Part shown: in pieces, positions 11,901 to 20,900 of the stretch
Position numbering within the stretch: the first letter of the stretch is position 1
Layout: each line of letters starts with the position of its first letter
NCBI RefSeq assembly: GCF_910592395.1
Contig: NC_088314.1
Span: 2,046,001 to 2,110,000, forward strand
Direction of reading: 5' to 3'
Length of the DNA stretch: 64,000 nt
Source of the DNA: Lineus longissimus
Lineage: Eukaryota > Nemertea > Pilidiophora > Heteronemertea > Lineidae
Made by a program: the position numbers and the translations under genes
The notes under the pieces: model-generated
Told to the model about the DNA's origin: nothing
Seen by the model: only the letters and a program-made list of their open reading frames with translations
Databases searched by the model: none

Positions 11901-14900
11901 GTGAATGCAAATTTTCGATGTCATAAGCTGTTATCAGTTACGATGGAAAGCATTTCTAAAGACTCTGATAATTAACTGAGCTGGCACATAAAGGAAAATG
12001 ACCAGTCGGCACGGAATACTGTAATTACAGAAGATTTATCCCCATCATATCGACTATGGGCAAATGGACTATAGATAATTAAATTCCGAGTGCCATCTCC
12101 AGTCGCGTAATTCTGCATGTAAAGAATAATAGCCATATTACACTACAGTGAATCATGATTTTTAATCCCTCCGTGTCCAGTTGAAACATTCCTGGATTTG
12201 GTCCGAGCACTAACTTCTGCCGGTCATCACTCTTGTCGTCCCGGTATCCTTTTACTCTTGCTCTGCGGTAATAAATCGCTCAGTGACCTTCGTCGGAATG
12301 GGTCAGATGGGAATCAAATGGCTCTAATGGTCATTGCGTTGTGTCAAACATAAAACTGTATACTCTCATTCGTCCTGTAACATATTTTTAAACAAATCAA
12401 TTCGTAGATGTTGCAATTTGTATGCTTATGCCTCCACGGATACTCTATAGCAACTTAAAGACGCCCGGCCCGAGATTTCTAAAACTGATCGATCGGTGGT
12501 CTCATGATTAAAAATACTCTTATGTCATACATTATGCAGAACATTTATCATCGGGCTCTGTAGGAAAAAGCTCCGAGCAACACCCCAGATCAATGATAGA
12601 TAATCCTGGGACTGGGAATTGATGCCAACGATAGGCAATCAAAGAAGATTTAAGTTGTTGCTTCCAGTTTGTGCTATATATCCACTCCTTGAACATTCAG
12701 TTCTTTCTTAGGCACACGAAGTAGTTCTTGCTTGCTAGAATCAAGGCCTATTGGTTACTCATCGTCGAGGCCTATGTTATGTGCAATATGAATCCGGTAT
12801 TCATGTTATATAATACTTAGTATATCAACTGGCGAATTTGGCTGCCTCATGGCATTCTCGCATTTCCTACGCTTCGTGTTGTTGAGATGTAACCAGGTCA
12901 CAAGTATACAGTTGGTAAGTTCGATTCCATTAAAAGAATTTTTGTTCACTTATCATTTGTTCTCTGTTATTTCTATATTTGTTCCATCGCAGCTAATTTG
13001 ATTGTTGAATGTAGCTGACGTCTAGAATACTGAGTCCTGGTAGTTCTTTGGACACTTATTCGCGTTCACATCAATTGTTCATGTGGCCATTATAAGGCGC
13101 CAAATTAGATAATGCTGAAATTTATGGCTTTTCTTCTCCTTCGAGTTCCATTTTCTTGCATTGTCTTTCCTAAGCGTCGTAAATCATGAGAGAATCGGAT
13201 GCTGGGTATTCTCAACCACCAGTAGCCATTCGCTGTTTACCACTCAGGCGGACTAATTCCAATTCCATTTGGTATAGGCGGTATGCCAAAATCGGTTTAC
13301 CCGACAGATAAAATGTTGACCACCCGTTCACAAGGCGACCTCTGCAATATCTGTAACGTTTCTCTTTCTGCTGTTGACACAAAACCGATACATTAGCAAG
13401 CGAATGTATCCACGACCGAATCCATGACCGTTTCTATTCGTGCTGCGAAAGCTCTTTGCTTGCGTTGACCTATTTGTACATCTAAAGGTAAAACCTTGAC
13501 AGTAAAAAAGAACCCTGACCACACCAACATGAGAGTGGTCAAAACCATCCACAAAATGGAGTCAGCTGGACGACCGCTCCGGCATCCATAATCGCATCTC
13601 TGCAGAGAGATCACTGCACCAATAAAAATGCCATTACTCATAACTCCTCGGAGGACAAAGCTTTGATATTGAGGATTGGACTCCGAGAATTTTTTCTACC
13701 ATTAAAATGTAATTCCTCTGCGGCATCCTCGTCGTAGCCATAGGTGTACGCATTATTATTATTGGGGTTCGGTCCAGGTTTTACTCAGCGAAACCAAATA
13801 GAATCATTTTGTTGTCAGATCATTTCCTTAATTTTCAACTGAGTGTGATCTACATGTACTCCCATTCATTTGCCCGTTTTTCTACCATGCTAGCACTCTG
13901 GCAAGCTATTCCTTTCTCCCTTTGTTTCAATTGTGTCAGATATTCCATTTCATCCGTCTCTTCCTCGGCTGACTCTGTTGGTATGCCTGGGACCATCCTC
14001 TCATAGGCAGTAATCGAGCCTCAAGTACATCTCTCGGATGGGAGAGTAAATCTTCTATTCGTTTATCATCGGTCTCCAGGGAGTCCACCCAACAATAGAC
14101 AATAAATTGCTCCGCACAAATAAGTGAGTAATGAGCGAGTTGGATATTGGGTCTCGTTGCTGGTTACAAGTTGACAAGGTTGTGCATTACACGAATGGAC
14201 AACTTTTACTATGGTAGTATCACTTGAAGGAATATTTTGTTCAGACTCGGGTAGCTGGTTAGATCGACAAGCCCGTCCCTCTACAAGATGTATAGCTGAT
14301 CGGAGCCTGTTTCAATGGGCTAGCCGCTACTAATTATACGTATATGACTCTACAAGTATTCCGCGAGAGCATCTGACGTCATTCTTCAATAACCTAAGAA
14401 AAGTCGTCCACTCGTGAAAGTGTCCATCGCGTCTCTTTCAAGCCATGAGAAAAAAGCCTTTGCCGATATTCTTGGTATAAGTCAAAATGTCCCAGTCTCG
14501 CCAGTGGTGGTTCTTTCGTTAAAGGTTCTCGTGAAATTACAAGTAGTGATAATCTGTCAGAGCATGGTCAGATTTGATGCGGTTCATTCCGTTAATTTGT
14601 CAGTCCAATCCCATTTGATGATTATTGTGTTTGCTGGTCGTCTATCACATTAATCTGACAACTCGTCAAAGGGATATTCATTCAGTTTACAATAGAATAG
14701 CTTCAACTGACAGCTCAGCAGCTATTGATTTGATTTACGGAAACAATCAACCACACCCATAATTTGTATGGATTTGTTAGGACTGGTGTTGTAATTATAC
14801 ACTTGGAAGAATTGCTAGACACGCAGCGCCGATTATCAGCTCAGCTGAGAAAGTTTATGACACAGACGACAGACGGTTTCGAAAAACCTCACAGGTTTTG

Positions 14901-17900
14901 ACCGAAATAGGTGAGGTTCTCTCGTTTAGTTAGTACAGCATGAAGAAACAGTACAACTGTATATTCAGAGGGCGTGAACTTGAAGAGAAGTTCAAGATTG
15001 ACAAAATACTGTCTGCCAATACTGTATTTACCTCCAGATTTTAAAACATCAGCCTATCCAGGTACTTTGCCATGTATCGTACTGTTCATCGTATTGAAAC
15101 GTGCAAAGTGCAGTCTCGTCGCATGCATCCAGGGTAAACATCCGATAACCTTTGAAGATAGCAACGCTATTGTGTACCAAACCCTCTATGTTGTGCATCT
15201 CCCCGGATTGAAACCTTGCATCATGCATTCATGCACGTTCTTCATGCACAGCCAACCTAGTTATACCAAGTCGAACATGGCCAACTGTCAAACAATCTAA
15301 ATAAATCGCTAATAGTATCATAACTTGTGTGGTACGGAATGCGAAAGGTAAATTGAATTAGATGTAGTTCACCTGTCAGAAATAACGAAGGTAAGAAACT
15401 GACCGTTTACTTGCATTTTTCTTCATCCTTTGAAGATACCTTTCACCTGCTTTAAGGATAATTATTGAACCATGAATGCCTTGGCCACATGAGCTGAAAC
15501 CAACACAAGTACTAGTTCTGCAAAAGCATGATTATTGAACCATGAATGCCTTGGCCACATGAGCTGAAACCAACACCAGTCCTAGTTCTGCAAAAGTATG
15601 ATTATTGAACCTTGCAATGCCTTGCCTGGCCACATGAGCTGAAACCAACACCAGTCCTAGTTCTGCAAAAGCATGATTATTGAACCATGAATGCCTTGGC
15701 CACATGAGCTGAAACCAACACCAGTACTAGTTCTGCAAAAGCATGATTATTGAACCATGAATGCCTTGGCCACATGAGCTGAAACCAACACCAGTCCTAG
15801 TTCTGCAAAAGTATGATTATTGAACCTTGCAATACCTTGCCTGGCCACATGAGCTGAAACCAACACCAGTACTAGTTCTGCAAAAGCATGATTATTGAAC
15901 CATGAATGCCTTGGCCACATGAGCTGAAACCAACACCAGTCCTAGTTCTGCAAAAGTATGATTATTGAACCTTGCAATGCCTTGCCTGGCCACATGAGCT
16001 GAAACCAACACCAGTACTAGTTCTGCAAAAGCATGATTATTGAACCATGAATGCCTTGGCCACATGAGCTGAAACCAACACCAGTACTAGTTCTGCAAAA
16101 GCATGATTATTGAACCATGAATGCCTTGGCCACATGAGCTGAAACCAACACCAGTACTAGTTCTGCAAAAGCATGATTATTGAACCTTGCAATGCCTTGC
16201 CTGGCCACATGAGCTGAAACCAACACCAGTACTAGTTCTGCAAAAGCATGATTATTGAACCTTGCAATGCCTTGGCCACATGAGCTGAAACCAACACCAG
16301 TACTAGTTCTGCAAAAGCATGATTATTGAACCATGAATGCCTTGGCCACATGAGCTGAAACCAACACCAGTCCTAGTTCTGCAAAAGCATGATTATTGAA
16401 CCTTGCAATACCTTGCCCACATGAGCTGAAACCAACACCAGTATGATTTTCTGCAAAGGCAAAATCATCCACTAAATATTGCATGCTTCTAGTATCATAA
16501 TGTTGCAGAAATGGGGAAATGATACGATAACTTTGGCTTTGATAAGAATAATATGATAGTGATTCGGTGGCGATATGAACTTCATTGGGTCAATTGATAC
16601 GACAAATGTAAGAACATCATGACTTACTGATGTTCGGTATTGCTGCAATGTTCTGGTAAGAAGTCTCATGTCATCTGTGTTTTCCATATTCAGTAAATGA
16701 TCACCATATCACGCTTTTCACCATTTGAGATTGACCGTATAGTATATGCTCTCCGTACACTGTTCAAATCTACACGGAATGCACAAAACGAGAAGCGAAA
16801 TTAACTTTTGTCATAACATAAAATGAAGGATGAGTGTTAGTCAGAGACCTCCTCCATCATTGCTCTTCCTGTTACTGACGGCAGAAACATGTACCGGGGA
16901 TTATAATGGGGTTCTTCACGGAATAGTAATGGACTTTTTCTCAATGCGATAATGAATCTGCAGTTATCCTGACAAATTGGAAAATATTTCTGCTTGTTTT
17001 CAATTCGTGTGAACCAAATTATCTTCTCAGGTTGTGTGCATTATATGAATCAATGTTTGAATTTAAGAGAGATAGATTGGAACTGAAGAAGTTTTTAACT
17101 CCGCCTCTGCATGATTGGGTAATTTCTTTAATTCATTTTGAAATAGTTTGCATTGGTGGGAGCGGAGTTAATAACTAGCACTTGTTTGAGGTTGGTGTTT
17201 GATGATAAGCTCCCAAAGAATGAATGAAACCCCTTTAGCACAAAGAGGGGCCGCTCTGTTCGCATACTCCATGAAGGCTAAACATGCCTAATAAACATTC
17301 CCATCACCATGGTACAAGCAACATCTTCCCACAATGATTTATTAACACTTATATCTCCTTGAAACTGACTATCTTTGCCTCCAAGCATAATTTCGTTCGT
17401 ATCTCTAAATCCATTTGGTTTATGTTGAAGTCCGGGGTTCTTGATAAGAAAAGTAGATTCCAACAGCTGAGAAGGTTCCTGACCCTGCAAGCACTATCTA
17501 TCCCATTAGGTAAAAAAAGTCGGGAAAACGACCAAGCTCAGCTAAAGAGCGGGCAAAATCAGGTCTATCATTGATACAAAGTAGAGAATCATTCCGTGCA
17601 GGAAAATCAGAATAAGAATTATCCTTTTCAAAGGGAAATTCATATGTTTCCGTTGTCTTCCTGGTCTCAAAAGCGATCATGCTCGCTGATCTTGCACTTG
17701 TATCAAAAAAATGTAAACAAATGAAGATGGGGTGCATTCATTTGTGTCTGTCGAGCGAGAAGCTCCTCCAAGATAACCAACAAACTGCCAACCTGCTCAT
17801 TTCATTGCTTTAAAATGTTGTAGTCTGCTGCTCGCGACGGGTTCTTGTCCTCCCTCAGGCCGATGGAAGAACTGAGGTGAACACAAAGAGGTAAAGAAAC

Positions 17901-20900
17901 TGGTACCCGATTTTATTTCGAGATTCCAAGCGTAACATTTTCGTTTATATGCGTGAGTGCAACCGTGATTCGGAACTTGCTGGATGAAGGGTCCTCGATA
18001 GTCAAGCTACCTGGTGAAGTATTTAACGATAGGGTTGGAGTTAGCATCAGTGTAGTTACAATCGGCGGAACCCAGCCGAGAGTAGTCTTTTCCACTTGCT
18101 GACTATTCCATAACTGCCTATACAATCGTTTTCCTCACCCAAACATTCAGACGTGTCCTAACAACAGCCAATAAGAGCATAACACGCGTGTTATCCAAGG
18201 ACCGGCAAGGTGACGTGGCCAAGTTATAAAACAAGGGTCAAATTCTAATGACATTGACGTCAGCTACGTGTACGTTGTGCAATAACACGTATGCAAATCC
18301 TATAAATATCTTATGATGGCCTGATGTGCTAATCCGCCTACATGTAAGGCGATCTACTTATTAAATACCAAATACATAAAATAACGGTCGCCAATGATAT
18401 GTGAAACCTGAAGTAAGCCTAGGCTTATCATATAACACCTTAAGTCAAAATGACAGAGCATGACTCTGTAACACCTTCCCCCTTACGAGAAGACCTTGTC
18501 CACAAGGTTGATTGTCCATGTTACCTTGATTGTTTATACAAGTTATACCTAATACCTAATACCTAATACTCAATTGTGTGACTATCAATAAATGGTCAGA
18601 CGGCAAATTAGGAAAAAGGTCGAATGTACAACATCACGAATTCATTTAAAGGTCAAATACACCACTGGATCTGGAGTCAGGGATGGTAAATTTCCGATCT
18701 GAAATCTTCTGTCAACGTCCCACATGTCCAAAGGCCAGGAATCTTGGAATGGACAGAACTGAACTGATATATTGTTCACGTACGCTATGGTACCCAAAAC
18801 TGTTTTGCTATACTCTCTGACACAGTCATCAACAGTTGCATCCCTATCCATGTGTAGAGTCGCTACCGATGGCAACGCAGTTCTGGTATTTGGGGTTGTA
18901 CGAAACAGATTTGATGAAATGCAAACTTGTTTCAAATTCCAACTAGGTGACAAATCCACGATATAATCAAAATTTAAATCATTACACTCTATCGCACCTT
19001 TTCCTTTTTCCATATCATCACAAGCCGAATCTTTCTCACTAGAATTGCTAGAGTCAATCACACTTTCGACCTGTACCATCGGCCGCTTTTCGACCATCTC
19101 CCTGTAACAAGGAGGTGCGATCGCTTGTTTGAGAACATTTGGCGTGTCCATAGTCGTTGAATATGTGCGAGGGTCGGATGACGATTTGGCGGTATTTTTG
19201 TCGCCATATTGCTGTGAATGATAGCCAATGTCCGTCTTTGACTGTTCCTGGTCGATAAAAGAGTTAGACTTGAATTGAACCGGTTCAAAATTTAAATCAC
19301 GTCTGTCATACGCTGGCTCTTTATAACTTACTTTAATGTCGCCTTTGCGCTTCCCCGCACTGTCCTTAATTCTTTTCCTTTCCAAATAGTCGGCCAACCG
19401 CCTTTTGTCTCTTTCCCGTTTACGTATGGATTTGCGGCGATTAGCAAATAGTACCGGTGAATTTTCAGAACTCTCTTTAATGACATGGTCCGCTTTCTTC
19501 CAATGAAGTGTTACAGTGAATCCTTCAGTGTCCACATGAAAGTTCCATTCTGACTGGAGAACATGCAATCCAAAGGTCCTCATTGAAAATTCTAGTTCTT
19601 TCGGCAGCTGAACAGTCATTTTTCCTGATTTTCAAGCCTATTTTACCACACAAACTTGTCTCGTACTGAAGACAAAGAGCAATCAAGTTACTGAACTAAA
19701 TCGAATCGTGCTGATAACGCGAATTATCCTTTTTATAAAATTTCAATCCCCGTACTGGCCACCATGTTGTAGTCTGCTGCTCGCGACGGGTTCTTGTCCT
19801 CCCTCAGGCCGATGGAAGAACTGAGGTGAACACAAAGAGGTAAAGAAACTGGTACCCGATTTTATTTCGAGATTCCAAGCGTAACATTTTCGTTTATATG
19901 CGTGAGTGCAACCGTGATTCGGAACTTGCTGGATGAAGGGTCCTCGATAGTCAAGCTACCTGGTGAAGTATTTAACGATAGGGTTGGAGTTAGCATCAGT
20001 GTAGTTACAATCGGCGGAACCCAGCCGAGAGTAGTCTTTTCCACTTGCTGACTATTCCATAACTGCCTATACAATCGTTTTCCTCACCCAAACATTCAGA
20101 CGTGTCCTAACAACAGCCAATAAGAGCATAACACGCGTGTTATCCAAGGACCGGCAAGGTGACGTGGCCAAGTTATAAAACAAGGGTCAAATTCTAATGA
20201 CATTGACGTCAGCTACGTGTACGTTGTGCAATAACACGTATGCAAATCCTATAAATATCTTATGATGGCCTGATGTGCTAATCCGCCTACATGTAAGGCG
20301 ATCTACTTATTAAATACCAAATACATAAAATAACGGTCGCCAATGATATGTGAAACCTGAAGTAAGCCTAGGCTTATCATATAACACCTTAAGTCAAAAT
20401 GACAGAGCATGACTCTGTAACAAAAACACCAGCAACTATAGCAACGTTGGCAAGAACAGAATGACTAGCATATCACGTTGAATTTCACACTTGCCTTTTC
20501 ATTATCATTGTAAACGACTTGGTGATCTTTTCTGACATGTTTGACACCGAGGGAGTCTGGTGTTTACAATTTCATCACTACTAATCTACTAGGTTGTCAA
20601 CTACTCTTGCTGGTTTGGTGAGAGAGCGTCCCTTACTACCGGTCACTTGGGACCAATTTGGGCAGATGGGCTCTCAATTATGCATGCTGTCGTGCCACAT
20701 TTGAATTTGGGTGAGAAGAAAAAATGTCAAACTGACCACCCCGACCATTCTGTTATTATCACGCATTACCAATTGACAGCGTAGGAATTTTAAATGGAAT
20801 GAGAATGGTCTATCTCCGAGAACTAATGTGAAAGCAAAACTTTAGCCATGAGAGATACCATTAGTGATAAAGTTATGAAATTGCACCATAAAATATCATG

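Larger units (their letters stand above)
17816..20422 (-). mobile_element. Intact small non-autonomous LTR retrotransposon (2607 bp)
   Basis: Two direct 658 bp LTRs (17816-18473 and 19765-20422) enclose 1291 bp. Both LTRs have TG...CA ends, and I found no differences between them by eye. The element reads on the minus strand: the primer-binding site adjoins the LTR at 19765-20422 and a purine tract adjoins the other. An AAAA target duplication is present at 17812-17815 and 20423-20426. The interior holds one open frame of 325 codons and no reverse transcriptase, integrase or protease, so it must be mobilised by another element. Equal LTRs imply recent insertion. It is in PACC1 intron 1, same orientation as the gene. 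Confidence 0.93.

Noticed and set aside
17096-17172. TTAACTCCGC inverted pair as a MITE
   Set aside because: Short arms and uncertain flanks; mentioned only as a possibility.
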